From Alteromonadaceae bacterium M269 (GTDB taxonomy: Bacteria > Pseudomonadota > Gammaproteobacteria > Enterobacterales > Alteromonadaceae), in NCBI GenBank assembly GCA_004353515.1, contig SMNZ01000001.1:1054001-1118000 (forward strand): DNA of 64,000 bases, written 5' to 3'. This document shows, one piece after another, positions 18,596 through 27,834 of the stretch; within the stretch, counting starts at the first letter, position 1, and each line of letters begins with the position of its first letter. The position numbers and the translations under genes were made by a program. The notes under the pieces are model-generated. The model did not search any database and was not told where the DNA came from. It saw nothing but the letters and a program-made list of their open reading frames with translations.

Positions 18596-19732
18596 ATGAA
18601 ACAACTGAAGTTATACGGAGCGGTGTCGTTAGGGTTGCTGATGTCAGCAACAGCTAATGCCGAGATTCGTTTTAACGGTTTCGCGTCAATTTACGGAGGG
18701 TTTACAACGGGCTCCGGAGATACTTTCTTAGGCTATGATGATAGCTTTTCAGCTGATCCAGATACACTCGTTGGTTTGCAAGCGGTTGCCGACCTAGATG
18801 ATGGTCTGAGCGCGACTGTGCAACTTACTGCACGTGGTGAAGAAGATTATGAGGTTGATCTTGAATGGGGATATTTGACTTATCAAGTTAATGATCAGGT
18901 CCGTATTAATGCAGGACGAATTCGTGTTCCTTTCTTTAATCGTTCAGATTTCCTTGATGTGGGTTACGCTTATTATTGGGTTCGCCCACCTACATCTGTT
19001 TATAACGTGTCTTTCTCTAACGTAACGGGAGCTAGTATTCAATACAATGTCCCACTAGGGAACTGGGATCTCACAGCACAAGCTATTGCAGGTAGGAATA
19101 GTAACGTTACAATTCCTGTAGCCGGGCAAGATTCTGACTTCGAAGCCGAGAATTTTTTTGGTGGCTCTGCTGAATTTAATAGAGACTGGTTTACTGGCCG
19201 TGTTGGTTATTTCAGAGCTAACGTTAGTTTAGATTCTGATTTAGTTAATGGCGGGACCGGTAATATTCGTAATGCGGGATTTGCAGAGTTAGCAGATAAT
19301 TTATTAATTGATAATGACACCGGTACATTCTTGCACTTCGGTGTGGGTATAGATAAAGATAATTTCTTGTTTAACGCTGAATGGCGTCTGATTGACGTTG
19401 AAGAGTCAATACTTCAAGAGCGTGAAGCTTGGTATGCGTCTATAGGGTATAGATTTGGAGCTTGGACACCTAACATTACTTACGAAACAATAGAAACAGA
19501 TGTACCTAGCGGTATTGAAAGTTTACTCGTAGGCGCTCCACCTCCTATTTTAGGTGGCGCTAGTGCATTACTCGGTGGCCTATCAGCAGATGAAAGTGCA
19601 GTTAGTATTGGTGTTAGATACGACTTCCACCCTTCTGCTGCGTTTAAAATTGATTTCACTACTTTTTCTGATGACTTAGATGAAGCAGGTGATGCTGACT
19701 TACTTACTGTTGGTGTAGATTTAGTATTCTAA
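18596..19732 (+). CDS. Outer-membrane porin (general porin-like beta-barrel)
   Basis: The 378-residue protein has a signal peptide 'MKQLKLYGAVSLGLLMSATA' with cleavage after 'ANA'. The mature chain has alternating beta strands and ends in a terminal phenylalanine ('TVGVDLVF'), the standard outer-membrane barrel end signal. Start and RBS (AGGGGACACAATATG) are good. The first strands ('EIRFNGFASIYGGFT') resemble porins of the gram-negative porin group. Its partner 9 bp downstream is a periplasmic substrate-binding-like protein. The solute is unknown; phosphate is a guess from the neighbour. Confidence 0.85.
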   Translation: MKQLKLYGAVSLGLLMSATANAEIRFNGFASIYGGFTTGSGDTFLGYDDSFSADPDTLVGLQAVADLDDGLSATVQLTARGEEDYEVDLEWGYLTYQVNDQVRINAGRIRVPFFNRSDFLDVGYAYYWVRPPTSVYNVSFSNVTGASIQYNVPLGNWDLTAQAIAGRNSNVTIPVAGQDSDFEAENFFGGSAEFNRDWFTGRVGYFRANVSLDSDLVNGGTGNIRNAGFAELADNLLIDNDTGTFLHFGVGIDKDNFLFNAEWRLIDVEESILQEREAWYASIGYRFGAWTPNITYETIETDVPSGIESLLVGAPPPILGGASALLGGLSADESAVSIGVRYDFHPSAAFKIDFTTFSDDLDEAGDADLLTVGVDLVF

Positions 19733-19741
19733 GGAGCTATT

Positions 19742-20161
19742 ATGAAAAAACTAATGAGTGCGCTAGTTGCAAGCATTTGCCTTTCAGCCAGCTTCCAAGC
19801 AAGTGCTGAAGTAGCAGTTATTGTAGCAGCTGACAGCGGAGCAACTGCCTCACCTTCAGAGATTTCTCGTATTTTTCTTGGCAAACTCAAGAAGTTTGGC
19901 GATGGAAGCAGAGTAGAAGTTGTTTATGCAAAAGAAGGCTCAGCTACTCGCTCTGAATTCGACAAAAAAGCCCTTGGTAAAAGCCCAAGTCAAATAAAAG
20001 CTTATTGGTCGAAGCTACTTTTCTCAGGAAAAGGTAGTCCACCTAAAGAGCTTGCCTCTGATGCAGAGATCAAAGCCAAAGTTGCTGCCGGTGGTGGTGT
20101 TGTTGGTTATATCGATGCATCTGCTGTAGATGGTACAGTTAAGGTCATTGGAACATACTAA
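19742..20161 (+). CDS. Small periplasmic PstS-like phosphate-binding-family protein
   Basis: This is a 139-residue secreted protein with signal peptide 'MKKLMSALVASICLSASFQA' cleaved after 'SAE'. The mature part holds one PBP-like domain with 'SEISRIFLGKLKKFGDG', 'RSEFDKKALGKSP' and 'GGGVVGYIDAS', hallmarks of the short PstS-like proteins found beside porins. At 139 residues it is less than half the length of true PstS, so a complete two-lobe binding cleft is unlikely. It lies 9 bp after the porin, and a strong terminator follows. Confidence 0.8.
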   Translation: MKKLMSALVASICLSASFQASAEVAVIVAADSGATASPSEISRIFLGKLKKFGDGSRVEVVYAKEGSATRSEFDKKALGKSPSQIKAYWSKLLFSGKGSPPKELASDAEIKAKVAAGGGVVGYIDASAVDGTVKVIGTY

Positions 20162-20184
20162 GTTCTTATTACCGATAAACACAT

Positions 20185-20212
20185 AAAAAACGCTCCTTTA
20201 GGAGCGTTTTTT
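20185..20212. terminator. Bidirectional terminator between PstS-like gene and LysR gene
   Basis: AAAAAA-CGCTCC-TTTA-GGAGCG-TTTTTT forms a 6-bp GC-rich stem with U tracts on both strands. The right half overlaps the last codons and stop of the convergent LysR gene (20198-20200), an economical arrangement. Confidence 0.85.
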
Positions 20213-21082
20213 ATTGAGAAAACTATCTAACAAAAACTGCGCTGGCGTAGATAGGTTTGCTCTCGTTTTGGTCAGAATCCCTACGGCTTTGCTAAATCCC
20301 ATATGAGCCAACGACAGACACTCCAATCCTCTTTCTTGCATTTGTTCCTGACATAACGCTGGCACAACAGAAATACCGACAGACTCCTTAACAAGTTGCC
20401 CTATAGTGGCAAACTGGCTGGCTTCAGCGACAATATTCAGCGTCAACTGCATGTCCGCTGCTTTCTTATCTAACCAGGTCCTCATAGTCGAACCATAATT
20501 CATAGCTACAAAGGGGTATTGCGTTAAGTGATGCCACTCAATTAATTCACTTTTGATCAGCTCGTGTTGAGGAGGAAGCACAAGAATAAACTCATCCAAA
20601 AAGATAGGATAAAACTGCAAGCCGGTAAGATTCTCCGGTTCGAACACGAAGCCTAGTTCAGCGCGATTTTCTCTGACATGTTGAACGACCTTATCCATCA
20701 CTATATCTACAATCTTAATTGTGACGTTAGAGTACTTTCCTTTAACCTCACCTAAAGCTTTAGGCAACATACTACTGGCAAACGACGGCATAGCCGCAAT
20801 AGTTAGACTACCCTCGCCTTTAATAAATCTCGACTTAAGCTCATCTCCAGCTCGATGAAAGTCTCTCAGCAATCGCTGTGCAACAGGTAAAAAGTCACGA
20901 CCTTCGGGTGTCAGTTCTAACTGCCTGGTCGTCCTATTAAACAGCTTTCCACCCACTTCACTTTCTAAGTTTTTGATCGCAATAGACACTGCGGGTTGAG
21001 ATAAATGCAAATTTTCAGCAGCCTCAGCGTAAGTCTGACATTCTGCAATCTGAACAAAGGCTTTAAGTTGAGCAATTTTCAT
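20198..21082 (-). CDS. LysR-family regulator divergent from the CoA-transferase genes
   Basis: The 294-residue LysR protein has its HTH at residues 1-60 ('MKIAQLKAFVQIAECQTYAE', 'LSQPAVSIAIKNLESEVGG') and a periplasmic-binding-type effector domain with 'LTIAAMPSFASSMLP' and 'SVGISVVPALC'. It is transcribed away from the 3-oxoacid CoA-transferase operon with a 108-bp shared promoter region, so it probably controls that operon in response to a ketone-body or short-chain acyl metabolite. The stop codon is inside the terminator hairpin. The target is inferred from position. Confidence 0.88.
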   Translation of the reverse strand: MKIAQLKAFVQIAECQTYAEAAENLHLSQPAVSIAIKNLESEVGGKLFNRTTRQLELTPEGRDFLPVAQRLLRDFHRAGDELKSRFIKGEGSLTIAAMPSFASSMLPKALGEVKGKYSNVTIKIVDIVMDKVVQHVRENRAELGFVFEPENLTGLQFYPIFLDEFILVLPPQHELIKSELIEWHHLTQYPFVAMNYGSTMRTWLDKKAADMQLTLNIVAEASQFATIGQLVKESVGISVVPALCQEQMQERGLECLSLAHMGFSKAVGILTKTRANLSTPAQFLLDSFLNKKRS

Positions 21083-21190
21083 GAAAACCTTTCATAAATA
21101 TTTTTTATCAATACACACATTAATTTAATTTTACATATATACCCCAGAGGTCAATACTGAGTCTACTCAAATCAACAGAAATGGTTATTT

Positions 21191-21892
21191 ATGGCAGGTT
21201 TTAACAAAGTTGTGTCTAGCTATTCAGAAGCTATGGACGGCTTAAAAGATGGCATGACAATAGTTGCAGGTGGTTTTGGACTTTGTGGTATCCCCGAAGG
21301 CCTTATCGCTCAGATTAAAGAAATGGGTACTACTGATCTAACCGTTGTTTCGAACAACTGCGGTGTTGACGGCTTTGGCCTCGGTATCTTGCTTGAAGAT
21401 AGACAAATCAAAAAGATGATCTCATCTTATGTTGGTGAAAATGCGCTCTTCGAACAGCAATTATTGTCTGGGCAACTTGATGTAGAACTGACGCCTCAAG
21501 GCACGCTAGCAGAAAAACTCAGAGCTGGAGGTGCTGGCATCCCTGGTTTCTACACAGCAACTGGCTATGGGACACCAGTTGGTGAAGGCAAAGAAGTTAA
21601 AGAGTTTGATGGCCGACCTTATATTCTTGAAGAATCAATTACAGGTGATTTTGCCATCGTCCGCGCTTGGAAAGCAGATAAGTTCGGTAATTGTATCTAC
21701 AGACACACCTCTCAAAACTTTAACCCTATGTGTGCAACCGCAGGTAAAGTGACAGTTGTTGAAGCAGAAAAAATTGTTGAGCCTGGAGAATTAGATCCAA
21801 CGCAAATACATACACCTGGCATATACGTTGACCGCGTTATCCAAGGTAACTTCGAAAAACGTATCGAACGTTTAGTCACTTCAAAGGCATAG
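21191..21892 (+). CDS. 3-oxoacid CoA-transferase subunit A
   Basis: This 233-residue alpha subunit of a succinyl-CoA:3-oxoacid or acetoacetate CoA-transferase has '[16 protein letters not shown]' near the N-terminus, '[14 protein letters not shown]' and '[14 protein letters not shown]', all typical of the ScoA/AtoD family. It transfers CoA between succinyl-CoA or acetyl-CoA and acetoacetate in ketone-body or short-chain fatty acid use. The partner subunit starts 9 bp after the stop. Confidence 0.93.
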   Translation: MAGFNKVVSSYSEAMDGLKDGMTIVAGGFGLCGIPEGLIAQIKEMGTTDLTVVSNNCGVDGFGLGILLEDRQIKKMISSYVGENALFEQQLLSGQLDVELTPQGTLAEKLRAGGAGIPGFYTATGYGTPVGEGKEVKEFDGRPYILEESITGDFAIVRAWKADKFGNCIYRHTSQNFNPMCATAGKVTVVEAEKIVEPGELDPTQIHTPGIYVDRVIQGNFEKRIERLVTSKA

Positions 21893-21901
21893 GAGATTAA
21901 G

Positions 21902-22558
21902 ATGGCACTTACAAGAGATCAAATCGCCATGCGTGTGGCGAAAGAATTTAAAGATGGTGATTACGTCAACCTGGGTATTGGTATCCCTACATTAGCCGCT
22001 AACTTTGTTCCTGAAGGTATTGAAGTTATGTTGCAATCTGAGAATGGTCTATTAGGTATGGGACCCTACCCAACCGAAGACCAGGTTGACGCCGACATGA
22101 TCAACGCAGGCAAAGAAACAGTCACCGCTATTACGGGTGCCAGCATCTTTAGTTCTGCTGAAAGCTTTGCCATGATACGTGGTGGTCATGTTGACTTTAC
22201 TGTACTAGGTGCATTTGAAGTTGATGTTCAAGGTAACATCGCGTCGTGGATGATACCGGGTAAATTAGTCAAAGGTATGGGTGGAGCAATGGACTTAGTT
22301 GCTGGTGCCAAGAACATTATTGTCACTATGACTCATGCCAATAAAAAAGGTGAATCAAAACTATTAGAAGCTTGTTCACTTCCGCTAACTGGCGTTAACT
22401 GTATTACATCAATTATCACTGACTTAGCCATGCTAGAAGTTAAAGATAATGCTTTCTACTTGAAAGAAAGAGCACCAGGTGTCTCTGTCGAAGAAATCAG
22501 AGAAAAAACTGCTGGTAAGTTAATTGTAGAAGGTGATATCCCTGAAATGGTGCTTTAA
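21902..22558 (+). CDS. 3-oxoacid CoA-transferase subunit B
   Basis: This 218-residue beta subunit has 'YVNLGIGIPTLAANFVP' and the catalytic glutamate motif 'QSENGLLGMG', where the Glu forms the covalent acyl-CoA intermediate. 'GGAMDLVAGAKNIIVTMTH' is also conserved. AGGAGATTAAG precedes the start. It is co-transcribed with subunit A and the pair ends at a strong terminator. Confidence 0.94.
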   Translation: MALTRDQIAMRVAKEFKDGDYVNLGIGIPTLAANFVPEGIEVMLQSENGLLGMGPYPTEDQVDADMINAGKETVTAITGASIFSSAESFAMIRGGHVDFTVLGAFEVDVQGNIASWMIPGKLVKGMGGAMDLVAGAKNIIVTMTHANKKGESKLLEACSLPLTGVNCITSIITDLAMLEVKDNAFYLKERAPGVSVEEIREKTAGKLIVEGDIPEMVL

Positions 22559-22585
22559 GTCCTCTCGATATCTACATTCAGACAT

Positions 22586-22612
22586 AAAAAACCCTCGCTA
22601 GCGAGGGTTTTT
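22586..22612. terminator. Bidirectional terminator after the CoA-transferase operon
   Basis: AAAAAA-CCCTCGC-TA-GCGAGGG-TTTTT forms a nearly loop-free palindrome with U tracts in both directions. It serves the rightward CoA-transferase operon and the leftward subtilase gene, which stops 26 bp away. Confidence 0.88.
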
Positions 22613-22637
22613 CTTTATCTGAATAACAAGTCAGTAA

Positions 22638-24362
22638 TTATTCAACATTACCTGACAAAGTCACACCACTAAACGTTTGGAATGCACGTACACTGATGTA
22701 CCAAGTTCCCGCTTGTGGATTATCAACAGTTACAGATTCATTGTTTCCATCTAGGAAAGGTCTGAAGTCCCAAGCAGAAGTTGTAGGACGAGCACCGAAT
22801 CTGACATATAGATCAGCGTCACCGCTACCACCACTGATGTTAACATTCATAGTTGTTGCGCCAGCTGGCATGTTCAGCGTGTAGTGTCTGAAATTGTTGC
22901 GAGTCACGCGAGGAACACTAACGTTGAAGTTAATTGGCTCAAAACCAGTACCGGGGTCGGGGTTACCACCACCGTTGTTACCAAGAATAGCATCGATAGC
23001 TGCATTAGCATCTGCAATACCAGAACCACACTGGCTACAAGAACCAGGGAAAGGTTGAGCACTGCTTACGATAGCTGCTTCAATTTCATCAGGCGTCGCA
23101 TCAGGTTTTACTTCATAAAGTAATGCAGCAATACCAGCTACGTGAGGTGTAGCCATTGAAGTACCTTGGTAGAAAGCTAAGCTATCAGCACCTGGCGCAC
23201 GTGTACCAGCATTAAGTGTAGAAAGAACACCGCCAGCTTGTCCGAAAGAACTAATGTCACCACCTGGAGCAGCAACGTCGACTACATTACCGAAGTTCGA
23301 GTAACTTGCTTTAGCCCCTGTTGGACCAGTCGCCGCAACAGTTAGAACACCTGGGCAGTTCGCTGGAACGGCATTAGATGCGTTGATATTACTGTTACCT
23401 GCGGCAACAACAACAGTTGCACCGTTAGAACGAGCAGTATTGATTGCATTGATATAAGTTTGCGAACAGCTACCGCCGCCACCAAGACTCATATTGATAA
23501 CTTGCGCTGGGTTAGCGTTATTTGGAACACCTGCAACGCTACCGCCTGATGCCCAAATAATGCCGTCAGCGATATCAGAGGTGAAGCCACCACACATACC
23601 TAGAACACGAACAGGAACAACTTTCGCGTTGAAAGCAACACCAGCAACATCTCTATTGTTGTTTGTTTCAGCAGCAATAGTTCCAGCAACGTGAGTACCG
23701 TGCCAGCTACTGTTTGTTCCTCTTCTACCTTGCTCACACTGATTGTCTACAGTCCAGTCACCTGTATCACGAGCATCTGAATCGCGGCCGTTACCATCAT
23801 TAGAAATATCTGTGCTGCTGATCATATCGTAGCCAGGCAAGATATTATCGTTCAAGTCAGCGTGAGGACGATAACCTGTATCAAGAACAGCAACAATAAC
23901 GCCTTGACCAGTCGCTTTATCCCATGCATCTGGTGCGTTGATACTAGTACCTTGGTCAAAATAATGTCTTTGATCTGAATAACGAGGATCGTTTGGCTGA
24001 AGCATATGGTGCATCAATTTATCTTCTTCAACATAAAGAACGTCGCTCATGCTGCTGATTTCGTTCATCATGTCGTTCATTTCATCTGACGTAGTGTTTT
24101 CTACGACAAATACATCAGATTTTAATCCTGTCTCTTTTAAGTGCCATGCTTGCTTAGCAAGGGCATTAGAGATACGGCGAGCACGTAGTGATCTTTTGTA
24201 TCGCTTAGAACGCTTGTCGTTCGCATCTTCTTTAAACTTGATTATCAGGCGATGTTGACCTTTTGATGAATCACCTTTATCCGCAAAAACAGCACCTGAT
24301 GTGGTTAGCGCTATGGTAGTCACAGCTGCAGCCACTAACTTGTTGATCTTAGAAAATTGCAT
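22638..24362 (-). CDS. Secreted subtilisin-like (S8) serine protease with PPC domain
   Basis: The 574-residue precursor has a signal peptide (residues 1-27, cleavage after 'GAVFA'), an I9-type propeptide ('HRLIIKFKED' to 'VLYVEEDKL') and a catalytic S8 domain. The triad is seen in 'VIVAVLDTGY' (Asp), 'SWHGTHVAGTIAAE' (His) and 'QGTSMATPHVAGIAALLYEV' (Ser). After a G/N/P linker comes a C-terminal PPC beta-sandwich ('DADLYVRFGARPT' and 'GTWYISVRAFQTFSGV'), commonly removed on secretion. It is a type II-secreted digestive protease, monocistronic, with the terminator at 22586-22612. Confidence 0.94.
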   Translation of the reverse strand: MQFSKINKLVAAAVTTIALTTSGAVFADKGDSSKGQHRLIIKFKEDANDKRSKRYKRSLRARRISNALAKQAWHLKETGLKSDVFVVENTTSDEMNDMMNEISSMSDVLYVEEDKLMHHMLQPNDPRYSDQRHYFDQGTSINAPDAWDKATGQGVIVAVLDTGYRPHADLNDNILPGYDMISSTDISNDGNGRDSDARDTGDWTVDNQCEQGRRGTNSSWHGTHVAGTIAAETNNNRDVAGVAFNAKVVPVRVLGMCGGFTSDIADGIIWASGGSVAGVPNNANPAQVINMSLGGGGSCSQTYINAINTARSNGATVVVAAGNSNINASNAVPANCPGVLTVAATGPTGAKASYSNFGNVVDVAAPGGDISSFGQAGGVLSTLNAGTRAPGADSLAFYQGTSMATPHVAGIAALLYEVKPDATPDEIEAAIVSSAQPFPGSCSQCGSGIADANAAIDAILGNNGGGNPDPGTGFEPINFNVSVPRVTRNNFRHYTLNMPAGATTMNVNISGGSGDADLYVRFGARPTTSAWDFRPFLDGNNESVTVDNPQAGTWYISVRAFQTFSGVTLSGNVE

Positions 24363-24905
24363 TTATTCTTTCCTAATTTTTATATTATTAAATTTTTATA
24401 CAGCGACCCTTAAAAATCGCTTTAAAATTGATATAACATCGCAATATAAATGTCAAAATATTTGACCTTTTCTATAACGAATTTATAAATTTTTAGTCAC
24501 AATGTACAACTTTAGTCTAACCAAATGTACAAAAATCAACCTAATGCAAACTACTTCTAAGAAGATCTTCTAGATATTAAACAAGATGATTAGCTGAATT
24601 TCTGCGACAAACTGCATTAACAACTTCAAAATCGATTAAACCACTGATTATGTAAACAAATCATTACACACGGCCATTGGAATTCTGTGGGTAAAATTGT
24701 CGAACCATTGATGAACAATATTGTATTACTTATAAACAACAACTCAGAAAAATAATAATAATTAAATTACCAATCATAAAATATGATAATTAAAAAGATA
24801 GAAGCGACAATGATGTGATTTTTCTAAAAAATATAAAACTGGAAGCAAAAGCATCCTCATAAAAATCGACTCAGGAGGCGCTCCTCAGATACTAAAGAAG
24901 TAGAA
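24363..24905. other. AT-rich intergenic region upstream of the subtilase
   Basis: About 540 bp with no convincing gene on either strand. It holds the leftward promoter region of the subtilase; I see no clear repeat or operator, only AT-rich sequence. Confidence 0.4.
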
Positions 24906-24923
24906 GCCAAGACAAGCCTTGGC
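24906..24923 (-). terminator. Hairpin downstream of the lipase gene
   Basis: GCCAAG pairs with CTTGGC across a 6-nt loop; on the minus strand the 3' side is TTCTACTTCTTT, which is pyrimidine-rich but not a clean U tract. It lies 31 bp after the lipase stop. Confidence 0.45.
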
Positions 24924-24954
24924 CTCTATAGTGGTGTTACATCAAACTTAAAAG

Positions 24955-27531
24955 TTAATTAGCAATTACACTGTCGTCTGTAATCACAATATTGTTGCCA
25001 CCAGATGCAATAAACGCGACTGCTTGTCTCTGCATTTCTGTTGTTGCCGCGACATTAATTCTAGGATCAAGCAACGAAATATGATCGCCTGATATAAACC
25101 GAACCAAGCCACTCCCTGGGGTCGAACTAGAAACATCAGGCAGCCCCATAAAACGAGCCAATGCGAACGTCCCAGCAAAAGATGGCGCACTAATTGTGCT
25201 GTTGGGGACTACCTGATCAGGTAATGCGATGCTTCCATCATCATTAACCCCACCACCAACAACAGCATGCATTAAAATCGGCGTATTTGTTCCAATAAGC
25301 TCAGCAAAGTTATTAGGATCTGCGGAATCAGCAATCGTTTGAGAAGCAAAGATAAAGCTCGCGAACAACGGGTTCAGAGCTTCAAGTTCATCTTCACTTA
25401 ATGTTGCTTCGAACGCTTCAAATGCTGAAGGAATAGCATCGCTTAGCGATAGACCATTCTCCGCGGCAAAGCTCGCTAAGAACGTTTGAAATTCTGGCAA
25501 AGAAGCCGCCAAAACACTGCCTCGAGTGCTTGACCTAAACCTTGGAGCATCAACCCCACTCGCACCATTTCCACCGCCAGGCACAGATAACACAGCGCTT
25601 CGGATAGAATACATGGAATCTAATACCGCTAAATCACCTCCTAAAGAATCATTGGCGATTGCAACTGTACCTATGCCCGTTATAGAGCCTAGACTTTGTC
25701 CTATAAATGAAACGTTAGATTCATCGATATCAACTTCTCCACCGGTCAAATCAACAATGGCGTTTAACCCCAACCTTAATCCCAAGGTATCAACGATACT
25801 CTGCCGATTGTTGTCCCGGTTATTGAGTCGAGTTCGCCCACCAACGAAGTCAGATGGTCGTCCACCAAACCCAGTACTTGCGTTGATAAAACGTTCATCT
25901 GTTAAAAATCCTCGGCTACCATGCAGGGGATGATCAATCGCAACTGTTGCGAAGCCAGCCACAGAGAGCGCCGCCGACACAATTAAGAAATCTTCTTTTC
26001 GAGATGTATTACCATGTTGCATGATCACTAACGGCCATCCATTCTCCGGCTTACTTATAGGCGCAACGCCTGATTCCGGAATAGCAGCCAAGGTGTTAAC
26101 AATATTGACGTCTGGAACCGTAAACTGTACCTCTAATGTTTCTGTACCATCTGGATTTCGTCCCTGACGTGCAGGAATAGGGCTGAAACGAGTGATATGT
26201 CGCAAATCGTTAATACCTAAATTCGACAAATCAAGGTCAAACAAACGTCCTTGAGTAGCAGCTTGGCATAGTTCATTTGATGGACCAGTAGAAATGGTTC
26301 CATTAGCAATCAACCCCGGAATATTATCTGCACCGATAGTTTGAATGGCTAACCCATTAGTACAAGCAGCCTCCCAGTTTTCGTCTAGAGGAGCTGCTGT
26401 ACTTTGATAATAAGGTAAATCAATGGAACCCTGCTTCACACTCGCTGCGCAGAATGGTGCCGCCTGGCCATAAACACTCGCAGCAGTCGCAAATAATGGA
26501 GAGGCAGGATCATTAACTGCAGCAGTGAGTCCCTGACAACTACCTAGGCCAACCGCAGAAAGTTGTGCAAAAACAGTTTCTCCTAATAACGGAGGACCAA
26601 AAACGTCAAATGCTGTATCAATGGTTGGAGAATCATTAACGGGAATTGCAGGTAAGAGTTGTGCGGCCTGAGCAGGTGGAACACCTTGTGCTAACGCTTG
26701 GGCAAAAGGGGCAATTTGTAGCTGTTTAGCAGTAGAAATAATGTCCGTTGTCACTTGAGTGGTAAAGGTGTAGCTAAAGATGATTGACTCAGCTGGCACC
26801 CCGCCCTGCGTTACTAACACTTGCTCGTAAGAGTTAATTAGCCCTTGTAACGCCAACTGAGATTCAGTCGCAAGTGGAAACTGATTAACATCACGGCTCA
26901 ACGATTCGTAAGCTGTAGATTCTGTTATTGGCTCACCATCACTTGAGAGCAAGGCATTAGTGACAACGACATAGTATGTCTGCGCGCCTTGCAAAGGATG
27001 CAACGGAATGACGACTACATCGTTTCCATTAGCTTGAGTAATAAAATCAACACCAAATGTCAATTCTGCTCCTACCTGGCAGCCAGAAATTGCTGGAGCT
27101 GTCGTGCATTCAGGTACCTCAAGATCGCCACCAATTGCCCCTTCAAAAATTCGAACTGCGCCTGCAGTCGATGCAGAAACCGGATCGAGAGATATTCCAT
27201 CGGGATGTTCAGTAGAAAAGCTGAATGGATGTTGAGTAGACCAACCATCAAGTGCTCCAATAGCAGCCGCAGGATTCGTGAAGTCTGGCATTCCATCGTC
27301 AACCTGTCCTGCAATCTCATCAGGAACTTCAAGGGTCCCATCATCTGTTTGCTCCACAACCGCGAAAAGAAGATCAGTAGGGAGATTAAGCGCATTACTT
27401 GCAGGATCAAATACGATTCTTGATGCAACTCTTGTTCTGGCCTGCTCCTGCAAGTCCTCCAATTCATTACTATCACTACCGCAACCCGATAAGACTGTTG
27501 CGACTAGAGCACTTAACACTAACTTTTTCAT
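24955..27531 (-). CDS. Lipoprotein lipase of the Pla-1/cef (VolA-like) family
   Basis: The 858-residue surface lipoprotein uses the ATG at 27531, which follows GGAA at 9 nt. The lipobox is 'LSGCGSDS', so the mature N-terminus is an acylated Cys. The N-terminal half matches the bacterial virulence-factor lipase domain ('NALNLPTDLLF', 'SFSTEHPDGISLDP'). The C-terminal alpha/beta-hydrolase domain shows oxyanion 'VIMQHGNTS', nucleophile 'FIGQSLGSITG' (Ser near 613) and a His in 'SGDHISLLDP'. The family includes surface lysophospholipases that free fatty acids from host or prey lipids. Its product would feed the PsrA-controlled beta-oxidation suggested elsewhere in the window. Confidence 0.9.
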   Translation of the reverse strand: MKKLVLSALVATVLSGCGSDSNELEDLQEQARTRVASRIVFDPASNALNLPTDLLFAVVEQTDDGTLEVPDEIAGQVDDGMPDFTNPAAAIGALDGWSTQHPFSFSTEHPDGISLDPVSASTAGAVRIFEGAIGGDLEVPECTTAPAISGCQVGAELTFGVDFITQANGNDVVVIPLHPLQGAQTYYVVVTNALLSSDGEPITESTAYESLSRDVNQFPLATESQLALQGLINSYEQVLVTQGGVPAESIIFSYTFTTQVTTDIISTAKQLQIAPFAQALAQGVPPAQAAQLLPAIPVNDSPTIDTAFDVFGPPLLGETVFAQLSAVGLGSCQGLTAAVNDPASPLFATAASVYGQAAPFCAASVKQGSIDLPYYQSTAAPLDENWEAACTNGLAIQTIGADNIPGLIANGTISTGPSNELCQAATQGRLFDLDLSNLGINDLRHITRFSPIPARQGRNPDGTETLEVQFTVPDVNIVNTLAAIPESGVAPISKPENGWPLVIMQHGNTSRKEDFLIVSAALSVAGFATVAIDHPLHGSRGFLTDERFINASTGFGGRPSDFVGGRTRLNNRDNNRQSIVDTLGLRLGLNAIVDLTGGEVDIDESNVSFIGQSLGSITGIGTVAIANDSLGGDLAVLDSMYSIRSAVLSVPGGGNGASGVDAPRFRSSTRGSVLAASLPEFQTFLASFAAENGLSLSDAIPSAFEAFEATLSEDELEALNPLFASFIFASQTIADSADPNNFAELIGTNTPILMHAVVGGGVNDDGSIALPDQVVPNSTISAPSFAGTFALARFMGLPDVSSSTPGSGLVRFISGDHISLLDPRINVAATTEMQRQAVAFIASGGNNIVITDDSVIAN

Positions 27532-27834
27532 TATTATCGATTCCATTTGTCTATTGTTTTTTAAGTGATTTATCGTTTTATAGCTTCACCTTATGGTCAA
27601 TTATCTTATCAAGCACGACCAGAAAAACCATACTTGTCACATGAATATTTTGCACCGTTTGTAGAGCAAGGTGGGTAAGCCTTGAAAGGTATAGGCAACG
27701 AATTATTGGAGTTTTTCTTGTGTAAGCCCAACTTATTTACACAAATAGAGTTAGAGTGTTTTCAACAAGATTACACTTTTTTCTGACATCCCTTATAGTT
27801 GGCTTTTCATCTACATAACAGACAGAAACAGACT
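27532..27834. other. Divergent promoter region, lipase and M1 peptidase
   Basis: This 303-bp region separates two divergently transcribed secreted-hydrolase genes and must carry both promoters. No gene was found in it and no clear operator repeat was seen. Confidence 0.4.
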
